Origin: a virus
Length of the DNA stretch: 64,000 bases
Reading direction: 5' to 3' (one strand)
Virus record (IMG/VR): IMGVR_UViG_3300017593_000069
Span: 1-64,000 of that record
The notes below the pieces were generated by a model that saw nothing but the letters and a program-made list of their open reading frames with translations, ran no database searches and had not been told where the DNA came from. The translations under genes were made by a program, and so were the position numbers. Shown piece by piece: positions 56,930-64,000 of the stretch. The stretch's first letter is position 1. Each line of letters begins with the position of its first letter.

Positions 56930-59900
56930 CTACTCTTCAAACAAATGATCACCTCCTTTCCAACAATCCCCAACTTCAATTTCAACCGGGATCACTAAAT
57001 CTGTATTAGCCACAGGGCGCGTGTACAACTCCTGAATTAAACCAACAACTTCATCCAAAACACTCTCATGAACTTCCACCATTATAGCATCATGAAGTTG
57101 GATTATCACTCTCGCATCTAGCCCGCGTTCGTTAAAAATCATTTGGAGCATCCAAAGCGTCTGATTAGTATGATCTGCGACAGTACTATTATGAACCAAA
57201 TAACCTTGGCACACGTAGTAGGGTCGCGGGCCTTGTACGGTTAAATCGTACATCTCTACAACCCGGCCTGTACTCCTAACTTGAGTAACTTCGAAAAAGG
57301 TGGACTTGAAGAAAAGATCGAGTTCGTTTCGTTCCTCGGGACTAAACAGAGACCTAAACCTTGTATACAACTCTCGAGCATGGTCATATGATAAACTCTT
57401 CTCCTGTATCAGTCTACGAAGTTGAACTTGTTCTGTCTCAGAAAGGCCTCGAGAAGGTAGATGTCGGAAAACCTTAGAAAGGTACAAGTAAGCCGTTTCA
57501 GGAAGCGGAGACCCTCCTTTCAAACCTCTCTTTCTGATCTTAGGAAGCGCGTCTCTCTTTACTAGAACAGGTTTATAAAAAGAAACATTCCCTTTCACAG
57601 TATTAACTTTAGGCAAAAATGAATCTTCTAGCTCCTTCAATTTATTATTCAGGGTATTCACCTCAGGAACTACTAACAGCTCCCCTTTTTGCAAATCTCG
57701 GACAAACCGTTCTTGAATCCCGTCCTTTGTTAGTACTAACACGCGATGATCGCCGCTTGCGTATAGTGGTGGTCCAAAAGAAGTAGTAATCTCTACTTCT
57801 TCCTTCCAACGAGGTCCTTGTAGAACGGCAGGAGTGAACTCCTTGCTGTCAAAAACTCTAACTCCGTCACACTCTTCAACCGGTATGTAACCATACTCTG
57901 TTAGAACAAGAGAACCCTTACACACGCATTGCGGAAGAAAATTCAGGGCTTGTCTTTCCCACACAGGCATAAACGCACAATCTCGAGGAAAGATGCGCGT
58001 CCTTCCAAAAACATTTCGAAGTTCTCGCTGCTCCCGAGCGGTTTGTACGGCGTAGTCCAAAAACGTTGGAATCTCAGGATAGGCTTCAAACAACGAGTCA
58101 ACGATTCTTTGTGCCTCTTCTAGTGAAAGCTTGAACTGATCAGCCATGCTACGCGCCCCGCGGCCGTAGCTGATACCATAAACGGCAAACTTTGCCAGTT
58201 TCCGTTCAATATCTCCTTTCTTAACCTTTTTCTTAAATATCCGCTCTGCCGTTTGAATATGAAAATCTTCACCCGAGTTTAACTGGTCGAGCATGGTCTT
58301 ACACCTTGCATACCACGCGAGAGCATACAATTCAGCACTGTTCAAATCTGCCTCTATGAACTTGTACCCCTTAGGTACAGTGAAAATAGATCTAACTGCG
58401 GATTTAGGAATTGTCTGAATAGGAGGGTCTGCAGCACTTAATCTACCGGTCACAGTACCGGTAACTTTAAAATCTGGGTGTACTCTCCCATCATTTTCAA
58501 CAAACTTCCAAATCCCTCCTTTACCTCCAGAAAGGTAAGTAGAGAGTAACTTTTGACGGGCTCTGAGTTTGAGCAACGAAGTAATTACAGCGGACTTCTT
58601 GGGATCAGAGCCTACTTTAGACTTCAGCTTCTGTAAGGTTCCCTCATCAGCCGATGCGTTTCCTGTCGGGGACCTCTTCACTATAGGAAACTTCAAATCA
58701 GTATACAACGCCTTAGTCAACTGTTTAAAAGATTTGTAATTGAACTCATAACCCACTGCTTGAAAAAGCTGTTGTTCGTTCTGTTGAATCTCGGACACCA
58801 CACGCTTCGTTAATTCGTCTACTCGTTTCTTATCAACAAGGATCCCTGTTAATTCAACATCGACCAAAGCGAGTTGTACCGGGAACTCAACTTTCCAGTA
58901 CAGCTCCTCGTACCCTTTCTCTCGTATTTCCTCAATTTGCTTTAGGGCAATCATCCTTGTCACAATGGCGTCATGAGTTGCGTACTTGAACAATATTTCT
59001 TGCGGAATTTCTGCATATGACTTAATCTTATGCTCCTTCTTGAACTTCTCTAACTCTCGGTCGTACTTTGGGTAATCCAAATACAGTGTAATAAGCGTAT
59101 TCAAGTCAGCAGGGAGGTTCTCGTTCAACACGTGCTGAGCAATCATGGTATCGAAGTACATGTTAGTTACACAGAACCCGTTCCTCTTCAGGAACCGGAG
59201 GTCAAACTTGCAATTCTGGGCCACTTTACGGCATCGAGACGCAAGAATACGCTTGATGTAAGGAACAACAATCGGGTCATCCATTGGAATAGTATACCCA
59301 ACCCAATCTTCAAAAGAGAGGGAGAGACAAATGATCGACGATCTAAACGGGTTCGTATCGGTCGTCTCCAAATCGAATGACATCAGTGTGTCTTCTGGGA
59401 GTGACTCTACCAACCTTGTCAACTCCTCAAGTGCTCCAAGGGTATTGATCTGGAAAATCAACGGAGAAGGTTCTGAGTAAGCCCCTTCAACAATTCTGGC
59501 CAACTTTCTCATATCAGCCTCGAACAGCCATCGAAGCTCGGGCTGTCTCATTACACCCGCCGGATGAATTGTGGGTAACACAGGTCCTACTTCAGTACGG
59601 AGTAGGAACCCCCTAGCGGACAGAATAGAAGTAAGCTCACCTCTAGTTACATACTCAAGAGCTTGTCCACCAAATGTAACGATCAATCTTGGGGAAATGC
59701 GTCGAAGTTCCGTATGAAGTCTGTCATAACAGAAAGTCCTCTTCACTTTAGGAACAGGAGTTAAGACCTCACAAACACAAGCATTAGTAATGTATAAATG
59801 TTCTCCACGGGTTTCTAAAAACTTATCAAAGGTTGGAGGTCTAGTACCAAGGATAGGAATGAGAAACTTGGCTATCTCTTCTCCTGACTTTCCAACAAAC

Positions 59901-60052
59901 GGCCTTCCTTCAAAGAACTCATTAATACCCGGGCTCTGCCCAACTATACAAATAGGTGCGTGAACACTCCCTTCCGGAGGAACAAACCTAAGGGAATTCC
60001 GATATAGAGGACAGGCACGGCAATACTCAAGAATGTGTGTATGCAACTCCAT
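56930..60052 (-). CDS. DNA polymerase I-type with N-terminal uracil-DNA-glycosylase domain; contains an intein
   Basis: The 1040-residue precursor joins three activities. Residues about 1-190 are a family-4-like uracil-DNA glycosylase: CRACP, IVGQSPGINEFFEGRPFVG and TIHPAG (163-165), with Cys11, 14, 92 or 94 and 108 for an iron-sulphur cluster. Next comes a DEDDy 3'-5' exonuclease (SFDLETTDTN, NCKFDLRFL, YATHD), then a PolA polymerase with EADLNSAELYALA (motif A), KFAVYGISYG (motif B) and QLHDAIMVEV (motif C). An intein (709-955) lies between NFLPQ and STVAD. ATG 60052 follows GAGGAGG. UDG-polymerase fusions are known from SPO1-type phages. Confidence 0.88.
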   Translation of the reverse strand: MELHTHILEYCRACPLYRNSLRFVPPEGSVHAPICIVGQSPGINEFFEGRPFVGKSGEEIAKFLIPILGTRPPTFDKFLETRGEHLYITNACVCEVLTPVPKVKRTFCYDRLHTELRRISPRLIVTFGGQALEYVTRGELTSILSARGFLLRTEVGPVLPTIHPAGVMRQPELRWLFEADMRKLARIVEGAYSEPSPLIFQINTLGALEELTRLVESLPEDTLMSFDLETTDTNPFRSSIICLSLSFEDWVGYTIPMDDPIVVPYIKRILASRCRKVAQNCKFDLRFLKRNGFCVTNMYFDTMIAQHVLNENLPADLNTLITLYLDYPKYDRELEKFKKEHKIKSYAEIPQEILFKYATHDAIVTRMIALKQIEEIREKGYEELYWKVEFPVQLALVDVELTGILVDKKRVDELTKRVVSEIQQNEQQLFQAVGYEFNYKSFKQLTKALYTDLKFPIVKRSPTGNASADEGTLQKLKSKVGSDPKKSAVITSLLKLRARQKLLSTYLSGGKGGIWKFVENDGRVHPDFKVTGTVTGRLSAADPPIQTIPKSAVRSIFTVPKGYKFIEADLNSAELYALAWYARCKTMLDQLNSGEDFHIQTAERIFKKKVKKGDIERKLAKFAVYGISYGRGARSMADQFKLSLEEAQRIVDSLFEAYPEIPTFLDYAVQTAREQRELRNVFGRTRIFPRDCAFMPVWERQALNFLPQCVCKGSLVLTEYGYIPVEECDGVRVFDSKEFTPAVLQGPRWKEEVEITTSFGPPLYASGDHRVLVLTKDGIQERFVRDLQKGELLVVPEVNTLNNKLKELEDSFLPKVNTVKGNVSFYKPVLVKRDALPKIRKRGLKGGSPLPETAYLYLSKVFRHLPSRGLSETEQVQLRRLIQEKSLSYDHARELYTRFRSLFSPEERNELDLFFKSTFFEVTQVRSTGRVVEMYDLTVQGPRPYYVCQGYLVHNSTVADHTNQTLWMLQMIFNERGLDARVIIQLHDAIMVEVHESVLDEVVGLIQELYTRPVANTDLVIPVEIEVGDCWKGGDHLFEE
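57188..57928 (-). mobile_element. Intein in the DNA polymerase (247 aa)
   Basis: It starts CVCKGSLVLTEYGYIPVEE (Cys1), has PLYASGDHRVLVLTKDG (block B, G-D-H), and ends VVEMYDLTVQGPRPYYVCQG followed by YLVHN and Ser+1. About 90 residues between blocks B and F are helical and basic but lack a clear LAGLIDADG or HNH motif, so an endonuclease, if once present, has decayed. Ligation restores NFLPQ-STVAD, a conserved polymerase segment between motifs B and C. Confidence 0.88.
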
Positions 60053-60079
60053 CTCAATAACCTCCTCAGTTACGGTTAA

Positions 60080-60538
60080 TTATTTGCCAGTAGAACCAGC
60101 GCCACCGCCCCGATTGTGTAAAGAAGCGGGCAACGCATCGACTGTCACTAACTCCAAACGCTCTAGTGGTAGGATCAGCATTTGGAGGACTCGCTCACCA
60201 GTGTGTACTACTAAAGCACTGTCAGAAAGGTTAGTCACAAAAGGCTCAACAAAGTCGAGGTAACCAGGATCGTAAACAGATAAACACAGTAAACCCTGTC
60301 GTCGCCAGGAAGACCTTGGTACAATTAAGGCAAAGTAGTTTCTTGGTAAAGCCATGCGAAAGCCGCAGTGCAACTTAACTGTTGCTTGACTAGGGATTAA
60401 GTAATCTCCGGGGGAATCACCAAGCGAAGGGGATACCGTGTGAGTAACCAAATCGTAGCCGGCGGAGAACTGCTCACCTCTACGAGGGACGTAAATCTTA
60501 TCAAGGGCCTCAATCAAAATATCCTCTGGAAACAACAT
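60080..60538 (-). CDS. dut: dUTPase
   Basis: The 152-residue trimeric dUTPase hydrolyses dUTP to dUMP and keeps uracil out of DNA. All five motifs are there: QFSAGYDLVTH, IVPRSSWRRQG, YDPGYLDFVEPF, GERVLQMLILPLER and RGGGAGSTGK. ATG 60538 follows AAGGAGG. It lies immediately before the polymerase gene with the glycosylase domain, which fits a shared role against uracil. Confidence 0.9.
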   Translation of the reverse strand: MLFPEDILIEALDKIYVPRRGEQFSAGYDLVTHTVSPSLGDSPGDYLIPSQATVKLHCGFRMALPRNYFALIVPRSSWRRQGLLCLSVYDPGYLDFVEPFVTNLSDSALVVHTGERVLQMLILPLERLELVTVDALPASLHNRGGGAGSTGK

Positions 60539-60552
60539 TACCTAACCTCCTT

Positions 60553-61377
60553 TCAGTTACCTAAATAGTTAAACAGCGCAAAATTAAAATCCGATGACCA
60601 AGCAAACGCGACAGCGTTGTGTGCATGAATACTCTCGAAATGAGTAACTTTAATCAGGTAAGGGAGCGCACGCTTTTCGAGTTCAAGACCAATCAACCGA
60701 ACCATATCCTCTACAAAAACAGGGTTCAAATAAGCACGCTCTGTTACGTATTTCTCATCAACCCGCTTCAAGCATTCCCTGATTGGCGCGCTAGCGCCAT
60801 TTTCGACCACACCCACTAAATCTTCAAACAGGACCTCGTTGTTGGGGGGAGTGGTAACTGTGACAGAGGCAACTGATCGCTGATTATGCGCTCCAAACTG
60901 AGAAATTTCCTTACTACAAGGACATAATGACGTGTAAGGAACGTCAACACTTATCAGTATATAATCAGGGTACCCTTTCATCCTAATACCTGTAACTTTA
61001 ACTTCAACGGGTAGAAACTGATCGATCTCACTCACAGGAGCAGTAGTAGAAACTAAATAAGTAAAAGATACCTCTACTCGTGCATTCTCGTTCTCTAATC
61101 GACCTGTAACTGCACCTAACGTGTCGGAAACGTTTTGGGTTAACAACTTCTTCTCAGAAAAGACGTCCTGAATTACCTCGTAAAAACGCGACATATGAAC
61201 GCCTTTCACTTCCGGGTTTAAAGAACAATACACATTAAAACTTCCAAGTGTTTGCATAAATATTTCAGTAAGAGGGTAGTAAACGTAAACAGGGTACCGG
61301 ATACCCTCGACTCCTACCCAAGGTAAGTAAACTTTAGGAAATCCTTCACTTCGTGATTGTACATCAGGAACGCTCAT
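60553..61377 (-). CDS. folE2: GTP cyclohydrolase FolE2 (type IB)
   Basis: FolE2 turns GTP into dihydroneopterin triphosphate, the first step to folate or 7-deazaguanine. The 274-residue protein has YTSLCPCSKEISQFGAHNQR (metal-binding Cys and His), IRMKGYPDYILISVDVPYT and THFESIHAHNAVAFAWS, all typical of the family. The first 40 residues also fit (FPKVYLPWVGVEGIRYPV). ATG 61377 overlaps the primase gene by four bases. With QueE in the same operon, its likely use is a 7-deazaguanine pathway for DNA modification or host queuosine supply. The steps QueD and QueC are not in the window. Confidence 0.9.
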   Translation of the reverse strand: MSVPDVQSRSEGFPKVYLPWVGVEGIRYPVYVYYPLTEIFMQTLGSFNVYCSLNPEVKGVHMSRFYEVIQDVFSEKKLLTQNVSDTLGAVTGRLENENARVEVSFTYLVSTTAPVSEIDQFLPVEVKVTGIRMKGYPDYILISVDVPYTSLCPCSKEISQFGAHNQRSVASVTVTTPPNNEVLFEDLVGVVENGASAPIRECLKRVDEKYVTERAYLNPVFVEDMVRLIGLELEKRALPYLIKVTHFESIHAHNAVAFAWSSDFNFALFNYLGN

Positions 61378-62195
61378 GCTACCTCCTTATACACAAATTC
61401 TCTTAAACTCATAAAAGAACCCGAGGTCACCTCCAAACACGGGGAGTCCCACAGTTGAGAAGTATCTGAAGGAGATCCGTCTAAACAGAAAACGGCGTAA
61501 GTCTTCACTAAGTAGGTCTGATAGAGTTCTACAGCTGCTCTCACTGATTCTTCCCACGAATCATCATCCCAAAATACAAGGAACTTCCTAACCCCCTTTG
61601 CTAAGAGTTGGTTAGTTACAGACGAAGAAATAAAGTGTCCAAAAACACAAACGGCCAAACCTTCCAAACGATAATAATCAAAAATACCTTCAACAAAAAT
61701 CGCAAAGTCTCCAACTAGCTTATCAGCACCTAGCAAAACCCCGTTCTTACGGAATCCCTTCTTAGTCAAATACTTCGGTGCGTCAGGTGCACTAGAAAAC
61801 AGGCGAATCTGAAAATTATCCTGATCTATAGGAATCACTAAACCATAACCCTGAGTAAAGAAAACTAAGTTCACCTTCTGAAAACGATCGAGTGCGTGTT
61901 TCCTCTCAAGAAGACGATAAACTTCGGGGAATTGATCTCGAACCTCTGTCAAACTATACTCAACAAACCTACGAGGATCCCAAGTTGAAGAAGAGTCAGT
62001 GTGTCCCGAACTCAGAAATCCTCGGTAAGGAACTAAAGACTTTCGGTCCAACTCAGATGAACGACCTTTACTACCACATCGAAAACAAAGATAGCGTTTA
62101 GCTGCCCAATTTACATACAACTTCCCTTTTACATCAGGAGACTTTCCTCTATAATGGCAAAAAGGGCAATAGTATCGTTCCCATTCAGTAGTCAT
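61374..62195 (-). CDS. DNA primase with zinc-binding and TOPRIM domains
   Basis: The 273-residue protein has an N-terminal zinc finger (YYCPFCHYRGKSPDV and YLCFRCGSKGRSSEL) and a TOPRIM core (GDFAIFVEGIFDYYRL with its Glu, then KFLVFWDDDSWEES with the acidic pair). Short primases of this type are common in phages and work with a separate helicase. I chose ATG 62195: it follows GGAG and overlaps the helicase gene by 11 bases; a longer frame to 62357 lies inside the helicase gene. It is the second gene of the replication block. Confidence 0.8.
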   Translation of the reverse strand: MTTEWERYYCPFCHYRGKSPDVKGKLYVNWAAKRYLCFRCGSKGRSSELDRKSLVPYRGFLSSGHTDSSSTWDPRRFVEYSLTEVRDQFPEVYRLLERKHALDRFQKVNLVFFTQGYGLVIPIDQDNFQIRLFSSAPDAPKYLTKKGFRKNGVLLGADKLVGDFAIFVEGIFDYYRLEGLAVCVFGHFISSSVTNQLLAKGVRKFLVFWDDDSWEESVRAAVELYQTYLVKTYAVFCLDGSPSDTSQLWDSPCLEVTSGSFMSLREFVYKEVA

Positions 62196-63567
62196 TTCTA
62201 CTCTCCGGAAAGGACCGGGGTATCTTAGCCTTATCAATTTTAGTAATAGGGGGACAGTAAAAAGTAGCCGTAGGATAATGAAGCTCGACCTGGCATCCGT
62301 AATAGGATGAGCACCTTCTTGAATAGTCAAGAGAGATATCAAAAATCCGACTGGCAAGAACTGCCGACTCGGTAAACTGAGTTAGGTCAGACATAGTAAT
62401 AACGTGATCACAATCATAAATAATCGCATAACTATGTCCAATCTGTGAACCCTTAATTCTCTCTTTAAGTCCGCTCTTTAACCGATTTGCTTCCTGCATC
62501 TTCATAGCTTCTCTAGTAGTTCGCGCAATTGTCCACAAAGCAACATTTTTCTCTTTAGCAAAATCGTGTAACCATTCAAATACATCCGTCCCTACTGCAT
62601 ACAACCTTGAACGATCTGAGATGTTCTCAGATTTAATCAAATTCGCATAATCAATCAGAACTAAATCAAAAGAGTCACCAATTACATCACACAACTGATC
62701 ATACTTCGCCTCAATCGCTGAGAACGAGGCTCTCTTAGAAGGAATATCTACTAACTTAAGAGCTGCTGGAGGTCGTAAAAAATACTTTAGATAGCGTTCT
62801 ATTAAAGTAGCATTCTTCGCGTAATTCTCCTCGGAAATCCGGAGCGGGGACTGCCCAAACTGATTCACTAAGGTAAGGTCGTACCGCATAGCGACCTCAA
62901 TAGCGGGCATTTCTAAAGTAAAATGAATAACCTTAACCTTCCCTACCACAAGTGCATGCGCTCCGATCCAGTTCAATAAATAAGACTTTCCCACTTTAGG
63001 TGGCGCAATGATAAGAGCAACCTCTCCAGGCAAGACAAACCGAAAAGTCCCAAGTTCAAAAGGAGTAGGAACTCCCAAACGTTGACGAAGTGATTGCCAG
63101 TGCTCGATCCTCTTTGAAATGTCGTCACTCAAATCAAGCACGCCAGTAGACTTCTCTAAGATTGCCAGATTCTTAAATAGAGAGGGAAGTTGATCAACTT
63201 TACCCTTTGTGAGTAACTGGGAAGCTTTTTGCAGATACCTTTGAGCACGTCTGAATTTAACCCACTTAAGAATTTCTTCAGCAATGTACTTCCTATCTCC
63301 TTCTTGCCAAGTACACTCAGACCACTCAGTAAAAAACTCAGAAGCCAGCTGCAACTCTTCTGGGGTTAACTTCTGCTGAGATATCTCCTTAAAGGCGTTC
63401 AAGACCACTTCAGGGTGTGGTAGGGTCTTATACTGAAGAATCAAATCTCGGATCGCTCGGAAAAGGAATTGGTAAACCGGCTGAACAAAATCTTGTTCCT
63501 CAACCATCAGGAGCAGCTCAACATCTCGTACCGTAACGAAATAAACAAGGACCCAAACTTCCTTCAT
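62185..63567 (-). CDS. DnaB-like replicative helicase
   Basis: The 460-residue protein has an RecA-like core of DnaB/gp41 type: VALIIAPPKVGKSYLLNW (Walker A), VKVIHFTLEMPAIEVAMRYD (motif H1a-like), FDLVLIDYANLIKSE (Walker B) and LWTIARTTREAMKMQEA (H3). The first 150 residues are an N-terminal domain (QPVYQFLFRAIRDLILQYK). The C-terminus SLDYSRRCSSYYGCQVELHY fits H4. ATG 63567 follows GGAGG. No intein is present at the usual DnaB sites. It overlaps the upstream gene by four bases. Confidence 0.85.
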   Translation of the reverse strand: MKEVWVLVYFVTVRDVELLLMVEEQDFVQPVYQFLFRAIRDLILQYKTLPHPEVVLNAFKEISQQKLTPEELQLASEFFTEWSECTWQEGDRKYIAEEILKWVKFRRAQRYLQKASQLLTKGKVDQLPSLFKNLAILEKSTGVLDLSDDISKRIEHWQSLRQRLGVPTPFELGTFRFVLPGEVALIIAPPKVGKSYLLNWIGAHALVVGKVKVIHFTLEMPAIEVAMRYDLTLVNQFGQSPLRISEENYAKNATLIERYLKYFLRPPAALKLVDIPSKRASFSAIEAKYDQLCDVIGDSFDLVLIDYANLIKSENISDRSRLYAVGTDVFEWLHDFAKEKNVALWTIARTTREAMKMQEANRLKSGLKERIKGSQIGHSYAIIYDCDHVITMSDLTQFTESAVLASRIFDISLDYSRRCSSYYGCQVELHYPTATFYCPPITKIDKAKIPRSFPESRNDY

Positions 63568-63860
63568 ACTACCTCCATAACACGTCGGAAGAACCCAACA
63601 ACGGAACTTTTACGAGAAGCGTACTGCAAAATCAACCTCCAGTCACTGAAGGAAGTCTCTCGAATTATCTCCTCGAAATAACGAGGGGCCAACTGTCGTA
63701 TACCATACTCTTTCAAATAATTATTCAACCGCATTAACTGCTTAACAGACTTAAGGTTGTCAAATAACTCTATACCAAAGCGGGGATAAACTCTTCTCAA
63801 TACAAAAACTAGGTCTGCAGCTAGGTCCTGGAGCTCAAGCTGGGTCAAGTACGTGAACAT
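63564..63860 (-). CDS. Hypothetical helical protein (98 aa)
   Basis: No family recognised. The product is almost entirely helical: FTYLTQLELQDLAADLVFVL, LKSVKQLMRLNNYLKEYG, DWRLILQYASRKSSVVGFF. ATG 63860 has an AAAAGG upstream and overlaps the end of the helicase gene by 26 bases. A longer frame to 63938 would lie inside that gene and is unlikely. It may serve as a helicase loader or cofactor by position before dnaB, but this is not shown by any motif. Confidence 0.45.
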   Translation of the reverse strand: MFTYLTQLELQDLAADLVFVLRRVYPRFGIELFDNLKSVKQLMRLNNYLKEYGIRQLAPRYFEEIIRETSFSDWRLILQYASRKSSVVGFFRRVMEVV

Positions 63861-64000
63861 CTCCAAACCTTTTATACAAAGCAATTCTGAAATTACCTTG
63901 TGATCGGAGAACAGGAGGGAACTGGTCCCATATATCAAAAAAAGCTAGTCGTTTACCCTCTTCAAATCGAAGACCACGTCCAATTCGTTGAATTATAGCA
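63835..64000 (-). CDS. SF2 helicase, C-terminal end (starts beyond the window)
   Basis: The last 54 codons of a gene that begins beyond base 64000. They encode IIQRIGRGLRFEEGKRLAFF followed by DIWDQFPPVLRSQ and end ...GDVHVLDPA. QRIGRGLR is motif VI of SF2 helicases such as the T4 UvsW and DEAD-like restriction helicases; the following Phe/Asp segment also fits. The stop codon is at 63837-63835. This reading frame conflicts with extending the next gene upstream, and so decides that gene's start. Confidence 0.75.
   Translation of the reverse strand, partial: AIIQRIGRGLRFEEGKRLAFFDIWDQFPPVLRSQGNFRIALYKRFGDVHVLDPA

Noticed and set aside
1-64000. tRNA genes, CRISPR arrays, integrase or insertion sequences.
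   Set aside because: None could be recognised in the intergenic spaces or among the proteins.

Overview
The window is a contiguous piece of a tailed double-stranded DNA phage (or prophage) genome with siphovirus architecture. Almost everything is transcribed leftwards (minus strand). Only two genes, a nucleotidyltransferase-like gene (39327-40118) and an ATP-dependent DNA ligase (50795-51793), lie on the plus strand. Genes are packed with 1-30 bp overlaps and carry strong AGGAGG-type ribosome binding sites. Three sigma70-like promoters with 17 bp spacers can be seen, so the host is a bacterium; its genus cannot be told from the sequence. No tRNA, rRNA, CRISPR array, integrase or insertion sequence was seen.

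Read in the direction of transcription (64 kb down to 1): (i) a replication and nucleotide module at 64.0-51.8 kb holds the end of an SF2 helicase, a DnaB-like helicase, primase, FolE2-type GTP cyclohydrolase, dUTPase, a uracil-DNA-glycosylase/exonuclease/PolA polymerase fusion interrupted by an intein, a gp32-like SSB, RecA, QueE, a holin-like membrane protein, a DHH phosphoesterase, a KH-domain RNA-binding protein and DNA ligase. (ii) An accessory metabolic and signalling region at 50.7-39.3 kb holds three glycosyltransferases, two methyltransferase-like proteins, an orphan histidine-kinase-like H-box protein, an ATP-grasp enzyme, two tandem SpeD-family proteins, a metallo-beta-lactamase protein whose metal motif is split by an intein, a zinc metallopeptidase, a UDP-sulfoquinovose-synthase-like epimerase, a response regulator with a GAF domain and a membrane-anchored coiled coil. 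(iii) A head module at 39.2-24.6 kb holds portal-MuF-metallopeptidase (with an intein), terminase small and large subunits, a LigD-phosphoesterase-like protein, protease/scaffold, HK97-type capsid protein, a strong terminator, and neck genes with a large glycosyltransferase among them. (iv) A tail module at 24.6-3.6 kb holds the tail tube gene split by a group I intron, frameshifted tail chaperones, a 2205-residue tape measure, distal tail proteins, a GT9-like glycosyltransferase, a DUF2163-like protein, two NlpC/P60-like proteins and a J-like tail tip protein. (v) A 3' region at 3.6-0 kb holds two secreted proteins, a DUF5675 protein, a holin-like protein, a structured intergenic segment and the start of a beta-helix-type protein.

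The most striking feature is four self-splicing elements in one 64 kb stretch: a group I intron with a LAGLIDADG endonuclease in the major tail protein gene, and three inteins, in the portal-MuF protein, the metallo-beta-lactamase protein and the DNA polymerase. P1, P3, P7, P8 and P10 of the intron can be paired by eye, and they define both splice sites and an otherwise invisible 15-codon first exon. Other points of interest are a LigD-type phosphoesterase motif beside the terminase, a paired SpeD/ATP-grasp/MBL cluster, a split two-component-like system, glycosyltransferases embedded in structural modules, and partial 7-deazaguanine and uracil-avoidance pathways.
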